Positions 15,881 to 25,047 of a stretch of 34,208 nt of DNA are shown piece by piece. The translations under genes were made by a program, and so were the position numbers. This stretch comes from Nitrospira sp. (GTDB lineage: Bacteria > Nitrospirota > Nitrospiria > Nitrospirales > Nitrospiraceae): assembly GCA_019636945.1 (NCBI GenBank), contig JAHBWO010000033.1, positions 1 to 34,208 of the forward strand, given 5' to 3'. Position 1 is the stretch's first letter. Every line of letters begins with the position of its first letter. The notes beneath the pieces are model-generated. The model worked only from the letters and a program-made list of their open reading frames with translations, ran no database searches and was not told where the DNA came from.

Positions 15881-16518
15881 TGGCGAGAATTGATTACTAT
15901 CGTATCTTGGGCGTTTCCCGAGAAGCTTCGGACGAGGACATCAAGAAGGCCTATCGGAAGCTGGTGTTTGAGCACCATCCCGACCGGAACCCTGAGAAGG
16001 CCGACGCTGAGGGGCGCATCAGGGAAATCAACGTTGCCTATGAGGTGGTCGGCGATCCAGAGAAACGGCGAACCTACGATCGATTATCCTGGGGGAATGA
16101 GCCGCGTGCCGAAGCCGTTGATCCGGGTATTATTCTTCAGGACCTAGAACTTAAACTATTTGATGAAGGTCGAAAGGAGTTCTTCTCGATCTTTATGAAA
16201 GATGTCCCACGAGTGAAGGCGGAGCTTGCGATTATACGAGAACGTACGGTGGCTGAGCAGGGCTACGATTCATTTCTGGAGCCGGTCGTGCATTCGCGGG
16301 CATCTGAAATCATGAACGATGTTGTGACGGGTGACATGAAGCAGCGGAGCCAACGGCTCATCGACGTGGCCACAGAAATGCTGGTGTCTCAAGGAGTTAC
16401 CAAGCGCAGCGATGACCGAGGGGTTCGCTCACTTCGCTCTCGACTGGAAGACAATTTTCGCAAGGGCCGGATCCACGGATATGCGTCGGCACTGGAACTA
16501 TTCTACGAGCGACGGTGA
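15880..16518 (+). CDS. J-domain (DnaJ-like) protein
   Basis: This 212-residue protein has an N-terminal J domain (about residues 4-68: DYYRILGVSREASDEDIKKAY, HHPDRNPEKAD, YEVVGDPEKRRTYDRL). The HPD tripeptide that stimulates Hsp70 ATPase is His33-Pro34-Asp35. There is no Gly/Phe region, zinc finger or DnaJ C-terminal domain, so it is a type III J-protein and not DnaJ itself. The remaining 140 residues are helical and charged and not recognised. It probably recruits DnaK to a particular client. ATG at 15880 was chosen because the J domain starts there; an upstream in-frame ATG (15844) precedes the promoter. Confidence 0.85.
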   Translation: MARIDYYRILGVSREASDEDIKKAYRKLVFEHHPDRNPEKADAEGRIREINVAYEVVGDPEKRRTYDRLSWGNEPRAEAVDPGIILQDLELKLFDEGRKEFFSIFMKDVPRVKAELAIIRERTVAEQGYDSFLEPVVHSRASEIMNDVVTGDMKQRSQRLIDVATEMLVSQGVTKRSDDRGVRSLRSRLEDNFRKGRIHGYASALELFYERR

Positions 16519-16526
16519 GGGGTGAT

Positions 16527-16616
16527 GTGAATAGTGAAAAGTGAGAGGTGAGAAGAAGTATGGGGGGGAAGGGACAAAAAGGTTTCATGTTTCACCTTTC
16601 ACGTCTCACCCCTTAC
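16527..16616. repeat. Heptad-periodic inverted repeat, element 4 (between convergent genes)
   Basis: The left arm has four 7-base words beginning GTGA: GTGAATA at 16527, GTGAAAA at 16534, GTGAGAG at 16541 and GTGAGAA at 16548. The right arm has words ending in AC: GTTTCAC at 16589, CTTTCAC at 16596, GTCTCAC at 16603 and CCCTTAC at 16610. The arms are largely complementary. The element lies between the ends of the J-domain and amidohydrolase genes, where a two-way terminator role is conceivable. Confidence 0.7.
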
Positions 16617-16627
16617 TTTTTATCTTT

Positions 16628-17836
16628 TCACGCCTTCGTCAGTGGTCCCGCCATAAATTTGCCGCCCTTCATGACCCCCACAACCTTGTCCCGGTCTCGA
16701 AGGATCTCGATCCGTCGAAGTGGATTTCCGTTCACGATCACAAGATCGGCTTCCATTCCACGCTTCAGAGTCCCGACTGAGTCTTGAATTCCGATTAAGC
16801 GTGCTGCCGTGGCAGTCGAGGCGATGATTGCATCCATGGGGGACATCCCCAATGCGACCATCCGCTCCAATTCCTGTGCATTCTCTCCATGGTAATTGAA
16901 TGGTGTTCCTGCGTCAGTGCCCATCGCAATGAACATACCGCTTTCATAGGCCTGTTTGAAGGACGCTTTGTGTCGTTTCGTCATCGCTTTGGCTTTTGCC
17001 AACGCGCTTTCCGGAATGCCGCATCCAGGTCGGCAAGCCGCCGTCGTGGCCAAGGCGGAAAGGGTAGGGACCATATAGACGCCATGGCGCTTCATCAGCG
17101 CCCCCGATTCCTCATCCAAGAGCGTGGCGTGCTCAATCGAGCGCGCACCAGCCAGGATCGCATGTTTCATCCCTGAGGCTCCGTGGGCATGGGCAGCCAC
17201 TGGTTTTCCGGCTTGACGGGCAGCATCTACTGCAGCAGCAAGTTCTGCTGCCGTCATTTGTGCTTCATCCGGCGAAGTGCCTGGGGTGAGCACGCCTCCT
17301 GAGGCAATAACTTTTATCACCCCTGCACCAGCGGATATCTGTTGATCGACAACTTTTCTCACCTGGTCAACTCCCTCGACCTCCTGCCCGATGAACCGCG
17401 CATGGCCACCGATCATGCAAATAGCCAGTCCGGAGCCGACGATCCGTGGCCCAGGAAGGAGACCGGAGTCGATGGCCTGTTTGAGGGAAAAAATTGAATG
17501 GTCACGAGATCCCACATCGCGCACAGTCGTAAATCCAGCCTCAATCGTTGCCTGAGCATGTCTGGCCGATTTGAGAAGGGTATAGGAGGGTTGTTCAGAC
17601 TCCAGAGCGCTGACTACATCCGCTTCTCCTCCTAAACAGAGATGGACATGGCAATCGATGAGTCCTGGGATCACGGTCAGGCCACGGCCGTTGATGCGGA
17701 TCGCGCCTTTCGGGATGCTCACATCGTTGTGTGGACCGACTGCGACAATCTTCGTACCGCGCACGAGGAGCGTCATGTGGTCTCGTACCGCACCTGTCCC
17801 ATCGATGAGGCGAATCTGATGAATGGCAATTGTCAC
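16628..17836 (-). CDS. Amidohydrolase family protein (Xaa-Pro dipeptidase-like)
   Basis: This 402-residue metal-dependent hydrolase of the amidohydrolase superfamily probably acts in the cytoplasm on an amide or dipeptide-like bond. Metal ligands are visible in order: His63 and His65 in DCHVHL, the lysine usually carbamylated (Lys175 in GVIKVIASGG), His216/His218 in AHAHG, His236 in IEHATLL, and Asp308 in GTDAGTP. This matches the imidazolonepropionase/prolidase-like subgroup; the substrate cannot be read. The start is GTG at 17836, three bases after the stop of the upstream aminotransferase, with GGGACGG as a likely ribosome-binding site. The two genes probably form one operon. Confidence 0.88.
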   Translation of the reverse strand: MTIAIHQIRLIDGTGAVRDHMTLLVRGTKIVAVGPHNDVSIPKGAIRINGRGLTVIPGLIDCHVHLCLGGEADVVSALESEQPSYTLLKSARHAQATIEAGFTTVRDVGSRDHSIFSLKQAIDSGLLPGPRIVGSGLAICMIGGHARFIGQEVEGVDQVRKVVDQQISAGAGVIKVIASGGVLTPGTSPDEAQMTAAELAAAVDAARQAGKPVAAHAHGASGMKHAILAGARSIEHATLLDEESGALMKRHGVYMVPTLSALATTAACRPGCGIPESALAKAKAMTKRHKASFKQAYESGMFIAMGTDAGTPFNYHGENAQELERMVALGMSPMDAIIASTATAARLIGIQDSVGTLKRGMEADLVIVNGNPLRRIEILRDRDKVVGVMKGGKFMAGPLTKA

Positions 17837-17839
17837 GAT

Positions 17840-19018
17840 CTACCGTCCCACGCTATAGGTATGAGCCGCTGCCTGGAGCCCTGCACCGGGAGTGGATACC
17901 CACCCACTTCGAATCCCGATTTCTTCAAGCGCATTTAAGAGAGTCAGCACGTTCGCTTCTGTCGAGGATTCTCCCATCAGTCCGATTCTCCACACTTTTC
18001 CCTTTAAGGGGCCCAGCCCACCACCGATCTCGATACCGAATCGCCTCAGCAACTCTGCCCGGACCGCTGCCTCATCGATGTGAGTCGGCAGGGTGACACA
18101 GACTAATGTTGGAAGTTGTCGATCAGGAGGCGGCAGTGGACTGAAGCCGAGTGCCGTCAGCCCTGCGACCAGTGCGCGGCTATTCAATTGGTGGCGAACA
18201 AATCTGGCCGGAAGACCTTCTTCTTCAACGAGACGTAACGCCTCCCGTAGAGCATAGATCATCGAGATCGGTGCCGTATGATGATAGGTACGACTCTGCT
18301 CCGCCCAATAGTCCGCGATGAGAGACAGGTCAAAATACCAGCTAGGACAAGGAGAACGGCGAGTCTTCACAACCGAAAGGGCCCGATTACTGAGGGTTAA
18401 CGGAGCCAGCCCCGGTGGACAACTGAGACATTTCTGTGTGGCACTGTAGCAGACGTCGATCCCCCATCGATCGACTTCAACCGGCATTCCCCCAAGAGAT
18501 GTGACGGCGTCCACGATCAATAATGTATTGTACTGGCGACACATGGCGCCGATCGGTTCAATCGGCTGCGAGGCCCCCGTGGAGGTTTCAGCATGGACCA
18601 GGACAACCGCTTTCACTGGACTGGATTGTTGGAGCAACGCCGCAACTGAGTCCGGTTCAATCACCTGCCCCCAGGGCACGTCCACGCGAATGGTCTTTCC
18701 CCCGCAGCGTTCAACGATGGCGGCGAGTCGAGTTCCGAAGACCCCATTGATCCCCACAATGACTCGGTCGCCTGGTTCAATGACGTTGACGATCGCGGCT
18801 TCCATCCCGGCCGATCCAGTTCCCGAGACGGCGATGGTGAAGGGATTTACGGTCGCAAATACTCGACGGAGGAGCGTCTGGATATCATTCATGACGCCCA
18901 AGAACATCGGGTCAAGATGTCCGATGAGTGGAGTCGACATCGCTCGCAACACCCGAGGGTGCACGGCGCTGGGACCAGGTCCTAGCAACAGTCTTTGTGG
19001 GGCAAGAAAGCCCTGCAT
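17840..19018 (-). CDS. PLP-dependent alanine-glyoxylate/serine-type aminotransferase
   Basis: This fold-type I, class V aminotransferase (392 residues) probably transfers an amino group between alanine or serine and glyoxylate. Visible are RLLLGPGPSAVHPRVLRAM and GHLDPMF at the N-terminus, the cofactor region VSGTGSAGMEAAI, DAVTSLGGMPVEVD, and the PLP lysine (Lys196) in SATQKCLSCPPGLAP. I chose the ATG at 19018 because AGGAGG lies eight bases before it and the family begins at this point; an in-frame ATG at 19099 would add 27 unlikely residues. It is followed at once by the amidohydrolase. The exact amino donor is not readable. Confidence 0.88.
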   Translation of the reverse strand: MQGFLAPQRLLLGPGPSAVHPRVLRAMSTPLIGHLDPMFLGVMNDIQTLLRRVFATVNPFTIAVSGTGSAGMEAAIVNVIEPGDRVIVGINGVFGTRLAAIVERCGGKTIRVDVPWGQVIEPDSVAALLQQSSPVKAVVLVHAETSTGASQPIEPIGAMCRQYNTLLIVDAVTSLGGMPVEVDRWGIDVCYSATQKCLSCPPGLAPLTLSNRALSVVKTRRSPCPSWYFDLSLIADYWAEQSRTYHHTAPISMIYALREALRLVEEEGLPARFVRHQLNSRALVAGLTALGFSPLPPPDRQLPTLVCVTLPTHIDEAAVRAELLRRFGIEIGGGLGPLKGKVWRIGLMGESSTEANVLTLLNALEEIGIRSGWVSTPGAGLQAAAHTYSVGR

Positions 19019-19026
19019 GGCCAAAG

Positions 19027-19054
19027 CCTCCTGAATTGTCGCGCGGTTAGTATA
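19027..19054 (-). promoter_or_regulatory. Ribosome-binding site and -10 box of the aminotransferase operon
   Basis: On the minus strand TATACT (19049-19054) is a plausible -10 box, and AGGAGG (19027-19032) is a strong Shine-Dalgarno sequence eight bases before the ATG at 19018. A -35 box is not clear. The site decides the start of the gene. Confidence 0.5.
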
Positions 19055-19122
19055 GCCAACTTGAGAAGGCATAGCTATGCGAGAAACTCTTGCAGACATG
19101 GTTCCTAGTTAGTTTGAGGGGA

Positions 19123-19151
19123 TTTGGGGTGCGAGGAGGCCGTGTTATAGT
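19123..19151 (+). promoter_or_regulatory. Extended -10 promoter giving a probable leaderless mRNA (CPBP gene)
   Basis: TGtTATAGT (19143-19151) is an extended -10 element ending eight bases before the ATG at 19160. A weak TTTGGG at 19123 is 17 bases upstream of the -10. A GAGGAGG at 19133-19139 lies 20 bases from the ATG, too far to be its ribosome-binding site. Confidence 0.45.
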
Positions 19152-19159
19152 CTGGCGCC

Positions 19160-20653
19160 ATGAATGAGGCACTATCTATCGGACAGATACCGAGGCTTCC
19201 AGAAGCCGGTGGATCAACGGTCTCAGAGATATCTCCGCTCCCATATAGCAGTCGATGGTCACGTTTCGTGAGTGTGCTCTGTGCCGGTGTCCTACTTGCC
19301 TCCCTTGTGGGGATCCTCTGGCTCTCCCTGACTGTTCCGAAACTTCAACGATTCGAGGAGCCGGGGCGCGCGCTGGACTTAATGGTCAGTCGGATGATGG
19401 AAGCGCAGGATGGCCTGCACCGTGCACCGAAATGGCAGCGATGGGTGGCAGAATGGACGATGGACAATGAGGAGCAAGCCTCTCGCCAGGCCATTCGGTG
19501 GTATCAGGAACTGATCGCGACGACTGATGATCCATCGGCGAAGCTTCGGTTGGCGATTCTTCTTGGTGAGTCCGGGCATGAATCCAAGGCGCTTGCTGAA
19601 GCCCAAACATGGCATGGTCGCGGAACCTCTGCCGAGTCTTTTCGACGGCTGATTGTTGCCGCATACGATGCGGCGCCGCTTCCACTGGAGCAAGAGGCAC
19701 AGTTACAGGCCAGGCTGGCAGAGACGTTACCGATCGGATGGTTCTACGACCATCTTGCTGCGAGGCTGGCGCAACGGGCTGGTGATCATGCACTTCTGAC
19801 GACGATCGAGGCACAGCAGCAGCTGAAGGAAGAGCAGGTTCAGCGATGGATTCGTCCCTTAATGATCAGTGAGTTGACCTGTCTGGCTGTTGGTTCGGTG
19901 ATATTGTTGGGAATCGTCCGGTTGAAAGGCCGAGGGTTGAATGTACTCCAGCTCCATTCACCGGGCGTGCCGCCGCCGTGGTCCGGCGGGACGGCTGCTG
20001 CGGTGATTCTCCGGGGAGGTGCGTTGGGCGCTCTCGTGACCGTCGCGTTCTTGTCTACACCCGCACTGAGCCAGGGCTCGTTGCGGGCGCTGGCTATTCC
20101 CCTGGCGAATCTTCCACTGTTGGTGATCGCCTATGTGTATTTGCTCAAGCCGGCTGGTCTCGATTTCTGGCAGGGATTTGGTCTCCGGCTCCATCATGGC
20201 GACCTCGGGAGGCTGGGTTGCATCATTGTTGCCGTGGTTGCAGCTGCACTCTGGGGTGAATGGATCCTGGGCCAAGCCGCAGACTTTCTCAAGCTTGAAA
20301 ATCATTGGACTGAATGGTTCGATCAAGACTTGGTGTGGGCGACTCCTCCCATGCTTGCCACCAGCTTGCTTGAATATGTGATCCTCGCGCCGATTTTTGA
20401 GGAGCTTGCGTTTCGCGGACTGCTCTTTGCGATGTTCCGTCGGCGGTTCACCTTTCTTCCCGCTGCATTACTCAGTGCGACCATCTTTGCACTCGCTCAT
20501 GGCTATAGCTTGCTGGGATTTATCAGCGTCCTGTGGAGTGGGTTCCTCTGGGCCTGGCTCTATGATCGAACAGGGAGTCTCATCCCAGGCATGGTGGCCC
20601 ATGCCGTGAATAACTTACTGGTCTGTCTTACCGTGATGGCCCTGCTTCGTTGA
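19160..20653 (+). CDS. CPBP-family intramembrane protease (CAAX/Abi type)
   Basis: This 497-residue membrane protein has a C-terminal CPBP (CAAX prenyl protease 2 / Abi) domain. The catalytic pattern is complete: Glu414-Glu415-x3-Arg419 in EELAFRG, His447 in FALAHGYS, and His481 in AHAVNNLL. The family cleaves or modifies membrane protein partners inside the bilayer. The N-terminal half has one membrane span (about residues 35-57) and then a soluble, mostly helical region (about 60-230, repeat-like, with RLAILLGESGHESKALAEAQ) that may bind the partner. About eight hydrophobic spans follow. Its 3' end overlaps the convergent epimerase-like gene by 26 bases. The target is unknown. Confidence 0.85.
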   Translation: MNEALSIGQIPRLPEAGGSTVSEISPLPYSSRWSRFVSVLCAGVLLASLVGILWLSLTVPKLQRFEEPGRALDLMVSRMMEAQDGLHRAPKWQRWVAEWTMDNEEQASRQAIRWYQELIATTDDPSAKLRLAILLGESGHESKALAEAQTWHGRGTSAESFRRLIVAAYDAAPLPLEQEAQLQARLAETLPIGWFYDHLAARLAQRAGDHALLTTIEAQQQLKEEQVQRWIRPLMISELTCLAVGSVILLGIVRLKGRGLNVLQLHSPGVPPPWSGGTAAAVILRGGALGALVTVAFLSTPALSQGSLRALAIPLANLPLLVIAYVYLLKPAGLDFWQGFGLRLHHGDLGRLGCIIVAVVAAALWGEWILGQAADFLKLENHWTEWFDQDLVWATPPMLATSLLEYVILAPIFEELAFRGLLFAMFRRRFTFLPAALLSATIFALAHGYSLLGFISVLWSGFLWAWLYDRTGSLIPGMVAHAVNNLLVCLTVMALLR

Positions 20654-21452
20654 CAGTCACCTCTTCGATTTGTTCAAGCGCCTGGTAGAGGTCGTGGTAG
20701 CGGAGACTCACCCCATCTGCCTTCAGGAGCTCGCACAGTCGCCGGTTTGCGATCCGTTTTCCCATCGGTTGTGGTTCGGGAGAAACGGAAGATCGAACAG
20801 CCCATCGTCGTTCGACGGTCTCACAGATTTCATCCCAGGTCCTGGGAGTTCCATCGCTGACGTTGTAGGTGGTGCCCTTCTCACCATGCCTTATAGCGGC
20901 AAGGCAAGTCCCCGCAAGATCTTCGACGTGAATCAGGTTGACGAATTTTCGTGAGCGGGCGACCCGTCCGGTTCGGATCCAATCAATGGGATTGCGGTGT
21001 GGCCCGTATATTCCGGAAACCATGAGTATGACTGCGCCATATGAAGTTCTAAGAAGTTCTTCACCTTGCACGCGAGGTTTATTGAAGTCGATTGTAGCTG
21101 TTTCATCAACCCAAGATGGGGGGTATTCGGTCGAGAGGTGATCGTCGTAGGCGGAGGTGCTGCCGAGTACGACCAGTCGGCGGGCTTGTAACAATGCGGT
21201 CTCGGCGAACTGTTGCACCAACGCGATCGGGACGGCGGGAAAGCACCAGAGGAGATCGGTTACGGGAGGAATCAGCTGCCAGGTCTCAGGCTGTGTGAGA
21301 TCGAACCGGATTCGTTGTTCCGGTCTCAGGTCTGTCAGGTGTCGATCTGGATCGCGACTGGTCGCAAAGACTTGCGCGTACTGTTGCTCGGCAAGTGGGA
21401 GAAGAACCTTGGCGGTGTAGCCTGATCCAAGAATGGTGAGCGCGTGATGCAA
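20628..21452 (-). CDS. NAD(P)-binding Rossmann-fold epimerase-like protein
   Basis: This protein of about 274 residues belongs to the short-chain dehydrogenase/NAD-dependent epimerase superfamily (YeeZ/SDR type). The N-terminal nucleotide-binding stretch is LTILGSGYTAKVLLPLAE. A mid-protein VVLGSTSAYDD, then VQGEELLRTSYGAVILMVSGIYGP, FVNLIHVEDLAGTCLAAI and YNVSDGTPRTWDEI match extended SDR proteins. The usual YxxxK is not obvious, so it may be an atypical or non-catalytic member. I chose TTG at 21452, nine bases after GGAAGGA and right before the Rossmann strand; ATG codons at 21533 and 21545 would add about 30 residues and lack a ribosome-binding site. Confidence 0.75.
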   Translation of the reverse strand: MHHALTILGSGYTAKVLLPLAEQQYAQVFATSRDPDRHLTDLRPEQRIRFDLTQPETWQLIPPVTDLLWCFPAVPIALVQQFAETALLQARRLVVLGSTSAYDDHLSTEYPPSWVDETATIDFNKPRVQGEELLRTSYGAVILMVSGIYGPHRNPIDWIRTGRVARSRKFVNLIHVEDLAGTCLAAIRHGEKGTTYNVSDGTPRTWDEICETVERRWAVRSSVSPEPQPMGKRIANRRLCELLKADGVSLRYHDLYQALEQIEEVTVNEAGPSR

Positions 21453-21565
21453 GGCAGAGAATCCTTCCTGTTGGTTGGCAGGCAGTGTGCCAGTGAGCTG
21501 ACATCGGAGTCCAACAAAAAAGTCATCGCGCATGATGTATCCCATGACGTGCTCTGATTGCGCTG

Positions 21566-21595
21566 TTGTGAGGGATTGAGGGGGAGTGGTATAAA
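21566..21595 (+). promoter_or_regulatory. Promoter of the beta-propeller lipoprotein gene (probable leaderless mRNA)
   Basis: TTGTGA (21566-21571), an 18-base spacer and extended -10 TGgTATAAA (21587-21595) precede the ATG at 21603 by seven bases. This is the most complete of the leaderless-type promoters in the window. Confidence 0.5.
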
Positions 21596-21602
21596 CAAAA
21601 CT

Positions 21603-22859
21603 ATGTTTCAGGAAAGCTTAAGGACCACACCATGGTCGAGACGATCGCACGTCGCCTGGCTCATTCCATGCCTGCTGCTTGTGTCTGGCTGTGGTGATGA
21701 TGGAGGAGAAGGTGGGTTCGGTGGACTCGGTGGGATCGGAGGAGAGCGTACGACAGGCGCGATTGTCTACGTCACGAATAGTGGATCCAATAGTGTGTCC
21801 GGATACACCGTGACTCCAGCGACTGGAGGGCTTGCGGCCATTGCGGGTTCTCCATTCCCGGATGTGCCGACTCCGTCGGCGATCGCCGTGTCCCCGAACG
21901 GGTTGTTCGCCTATGTGGCCAACAGTCAGGCAAATAAGGTGACAGCCTTCCGGGTTGGCACCAATGGTTCGTTGTTGTTCGGGGATTCAAGCGCGGGAAA
22001 TCCCAATCCGGTTTCAGTGGGTACGACTCCGCGAGCCCTCGCGATCTCAAGCAATTCTCAATTTCTGTATGTTGCGAACAGTGGATCCGATGATGTGACC
22101 GTCTTTAAGATCGGTACGGCTGGGGGGCTGACGCTTGTTCCACAAACAGAAGGGCGTTCCAAGCCTGTCGGTGCTGGGGTGTCCTCACCGATTGCCTTGG
22201 CGATTACTCCGAATGGGCGGTTTCTCTATGTCGCTACTAGTACCTCCAGCATGGTTACGGTGTTTCAGGTTGATGCGTCCGGGGTACTCACGCTCGTACC
22301 GCCGGCCGGGCCCGGCACGAATCCGATTTCATCAGGTGGGACAGGGCTCACGGCGTTGGCGCTGTCGCCGAACGGACAGTTTCTCTATGTGACCAACGGG
22401 GCGTCCAACAACGTGACGATGTTTCGAGTCGAAACCTCCGGACTGCTCACCTTGATTCCACCGGCCGGTTCCAATCCGGTTTCGACAGGTGGGACGACTC
22501 CAAACGGTCTCGCAGTAGGAGCGGATGGAGCCCATCTGTACATCGCCAATGGAGGTGGGAGCGTCTCGGCATTTGCGATAGGGAGCAGCGGGTTACTGAC
22601 CCTTGTTCCGGCGGCGGGGGCATCCCCGAATCCTGTACCCGCGCTCACAGGGTCCACTCCTGTGGCGCTTGCGGTGTCTCCGGACGGACTGTTCTTGTAT
22701 GTGGCGAATCGTACCACCAGTGTCTCAGGAGGTACGATCTCGGCCTACACGATCGTCTCTGGAACAGGTGCTTTGGTGCCCGTCACACAGCTTCTCGGGA
22801 ATCCCTTTCGTGCGGAGAATACGCCTTCCGCCGTTGCCACGCTCGGACCACCGTCCTGA
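21603..22859 (+). CDS. Seven-bladed beta-propeller lipoprotein (YVTN/lactonase-like)
   Basis: This 418-residue exported protein has a basic N-terminus and hydrophobic stretch (HVAWLIPCLLLVSGC) ending in a lipobox with Cys after LVSG, so it should be a lipoprotein. A Gly-rich linker (GDDGGEGGFGGLGGIGG) follows. Seven repeats of the YVTN type are visible, such as YVTNSGSNSVSGYTV, YVANSQANKVTAFRV, YVANSGSDDVTVFKI and YVANRTTSVSGGTISAYTI, each preceded by LAISPNGQFL-like strands. The family includes 6-phosphogluconolactonase and surface proteins; with the lipobox a binding or structural envelope role is likelier than lactonase. The ATG at 21603 was chosen because it follows the promoter. Confidence 0.85.
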   Translation: MFQESLRTTPWSRRSHVAWLIPCLLLVSGCGDDGGEGGFGGLGGIGGERTTGAIVYVTNSGSNSVSGYTVTPATGGLAAIAGSPFPDVPTPSAIAVSPNGLFAYVANSQANKVTAFRVGTNGSLLFGDSSAGNPNPVSVGTTPRALAISSNSQFLYVANSGSDDVTVFKIGTAGGLTLVPQTEGRSKPVGAGVSSPIALAITPNGRFLYVATSTSSMVTVFQVDASGVLTLVPPAGPGTNPISSGGTGLTALALSPNGQFLYVTNGASNNVTMFRVETSGLLTLIPPAGSNPVSTGGTTPNGLAVGADGAHLYIANGGGSVSAFAIGSSGLLTLVPAAGASPNPVPALTGSTPVALAVSPDGLFLYVANRTTSVSGGTISAYTIVSGTGALVPVTQLLGNPFRAENTPSAVATLGPPS

Positions 22860-22890
22860 GCGAGGGGATGCAGCGGGAAGGTCTCGTCCC

Positions 22891-25047
22891 TCAGCTCGCG
22901 AGCCGAGTTCTCGATCGATCCTTGGTGCGGAAGGCCTCCTCCGAAAAACGGTTCCGTAGCAGGTACTGGAGCTGATGCGCGGGCATTGGTTTACTGAACA
23001 GATAGCCTTGATAGGCGTCGCAGCCTTGTAAACGGAGATAGGCGAGTTGATCGTGGGTTTCCACCCCTTCGGCGATAAGGTGCAGCTTCAGCGCGCGTCC
23101 CATCCCCACAATCGCCCGTGTGATCGGAGAATCCTCCTTCCCAAGCTTGAGATCCTTAATGAAGGCCTGGTCGATCTTGAGCGTGTCGATCGGGAAATGC
23201 TCAATGTAGGCCAGGGAGGAGTAGCCTGTTCCGAAATCATCGATGGCGAGCCGAAAGCCGGATGCTTTGAGTTCCTGCAAGAGAGTCGTTGTCGATGAAG
23301 CGTCCCTCATCAGCACGCTTTCAGTCAATTCCAACTCAATATCCTGCGGATTGCCACCCTCCGCGTAGACCAGCGATTTGACTTGGCTGGCAAGGTTGGG
23401 TTGTCGAAAATACAGCCCGGAGAGATTGATCGAAACACTGGTCGGAGCCAGTCCGCTCTTGTGCCAGATCCGTTGTTGTTGCGCGACGCTTTTGATGACC
23501 CATTCGCTCATTTGGATGATGAGCGCTTCCTCCTCTGCGACCGGGATGAACTCGGCAGGGGAGATCAATCCGCGGATCGGATGTTGCCAGCGGATCAGGG
23601 CTTCAAACCCAATCACTTGTTCGGAAAGAATATCCACCTGCGGTTGGTAGTGGAGGATAAACTGGTTTTCAGACACGGCGGTGCGTAAGTCTTGTTCAAG
23701 ATTGACTCGAGCGGCGATCGACACATTCATCGTCTCGGAGTAGAACTGATAGCCATGGGAGTTCTTCTGTGCTGATGACTGCGCCGCCGTTCCGGCGTTG
23801 TGCAGGAGCTGTTCCGCGTCGGTCCCGTCTGGACCTGGAATCGCGATTCCGATATTCGCCGAAAGAACCAGGTTGGTCGATTCAATCTGAAATGGATTGC
23901 GTAGGGCGTCGAGACACTTCTGGGCGACTCGAGCAGAATCCTCAGGAACGTCGAGATCGGTCAGGAATAGCGCAAACTGGCCGTCGTTGAGGCGTGCCAG
24001 CATTGAAGGGGCGCTACCTGGTGGGTGGGCCTCCGTGATGTCCACCGGGAGCGATTGCTGCAGCCGTGTGACGACTTCTCTGATGAGCTGCTCTCCGCCG
24101 CGGGCGCCATGCAAGTCACAGATGCGGTGATATCGATCCAAACTGATGACCAAGATGGCAGTATGGCTGCCTATGCCGGATACCAGCACTTGTCCGATGC
24201 GATGAAGAAAGAGGGTTCGGTTGGGAAGATGCGTCAGGCTGTCATAGTTCGCCATGAAGTAGATCTTCATCTCAGCCGCCCGCGCATCGGTCACATCCTG
24301 CACCGTTCCAACGAGACGGCGAACCTGTGTGCCGCTGTCCGTGATGACTTCTCCCAGAAGATGCACCACGCGGTTTACGCCGTCGTGAGGAATGAGCCGG
24401 TGATCCATGTCCACTCCCGTCCCGTCGGCGATCGTCCCCTGGAGAGCGCGGTCCACCGATTCTCGGTCTTCGTTGTGGACACAGGCCAGATACGTGGAGT
24501 GTGGGGGGGCGATGGTGCCGGGCTGGATTCCAAGAATCCGGCATGCCGCTTCCGAGAGGTCCATCTGATCGCTGATCGGATCCCATTCCCAGCCACCGAG
24601 ACGAGCGATGCGCTGGGCTTGCGCCAATTGAGATTCGCGGGTGCGAAGGGCTTTCATCGCTTGACTGGCGCGCAGCATATAGCGCACTCGCTGGCTGAGC
24701 ATGAGCCCATGGCAGGGTTTCACGATAAAGTCGGTTGCACCCATTTCATAGGCCTGTGCGATCGAGTCAACATCGTCCAGACCCGTCATGATGAGAATCG
24801 GCACGAACGTTCCTTGCGGTATCCGACGGATGTGTTCACACACGGCAAATCCATGCACGCCGGGCATTTGCAAGTCCAGGATGATGATGTCGGGCATCGT
24901 GGACGAGACGAATTCGATGGCGGCTTCCCCGCTGACGGCTTCCTCGACTAGCAGCTCATCCTGTTCCAGACTCATCCGTGAGAGCATGCGAAACGTGGCA
25001 TCGTCATCGACGATCAGCGCCAGCGGCGGTCGGGGCGACGTGGTCAT
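22891..25047 (-). CDS. Response regulator with PAS, degenerate GGDEF and EAL (c-di-GMP phosphodiesterase)
   Basis: This 718-residue protein has an N-terminal receiver (acidic residues in LIVDDD, phosphorylation site Asp58 in [15 protein letters not shown] and the KPC lysine). A PAS domain (about 150-265, [22 protein letters not shown]) and a GGDEF-type domain follow; the GGDEF signature is replaced by NDGQF, so cyclase activity is unlikely. The EAL domain keeps its catalytic residues: Glu482 in FEALIRW, Asn in SINLSG, Glu in ELELTES, Asp603-Asp604 in [10 protein letters not shown], Lys in LKIDQAFI, Glu in IAEGVET. It should hydrolyse c-di-GMP under control of the receiver. The ATG overlaps the stop of the hybrid kinase gene (ATGA), with GAGGAG seven bases upstream, so the kinase is the likely phosphodonor. 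Confidence 0.93.
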   Translation of the reverse strand: MTTSPRPPLALIVDDDATFRMLSRMSLEQDELLVEEAVSGEAAIEFVSSTMPDIIILDLQMPGVHGFAVCEHIRRIPQGTFVPILIMTGLDDVDSIAQAYEMGATDFIVKPCHGLMLSQRVRYMLRASQAMKALRTRESQLAQAQRIARLGGWEWDPISDQMDLSEAACRILGIQPGTIAPPHSTYLACVHNEDRESVDRALQGTIADGTGVDMDHRLIPHDGVNRVVHLLGEVITDSGTQVRRLVGTVQDVTDARAAEMKIYFMANYDSLTHLPNRTLFLHRIGQVLVSGIGSHTAILVISLDRYHRICDLHGARGGEQLIREVVTRLQQSLPVDITEAHPPGSAPSMLARLNDGQFALFLTDLDVPEDSARVAQKCLDALRNPFQIESTNLVLSANIGIAIPGPDGTDAEQLLHNAGTAAQSSAQKNSHGYQFYSETMNVSIAARVNLEQDLRTAVSENQFILHYQPQVDILSEQVIGFEALIRWQHPIRGLISPAEFIPVAEEEALIIQMSEWVIKSVAQQQRIWHKSGLAPTSVSINLSGLYFRQPNLASQVKSLVYAEGGNPQDIELELTESVLMRDASSTTTLLQELKASGFRLAIDDFGTGYSSLAYIEHFPIDTLKIDQAFIKDLKLGKEDSPITRAIVGMGRALKLHLIAEGVETHDQLAYLRLQGCDAYQGYLFSKPMPAHQLQYLLRNRFSEEAFRTKDRSRTRLAS

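Noticed and set aside
19133..19139. GAGGAGG as ribosome-binding site of the CPBP gene
   Set aside because: It is 20 bases from the ATG and lies upstream of the -10 box, so it would not be in the mRNA.
24025..24951. Open frame of 308 codons on the plus strand
   Set aside because: It lies wholly antisense to the REC-PAS-GGDEF-EAL gene, has no recognisable domain and is the usual mirror frame of a GC-rich gene.
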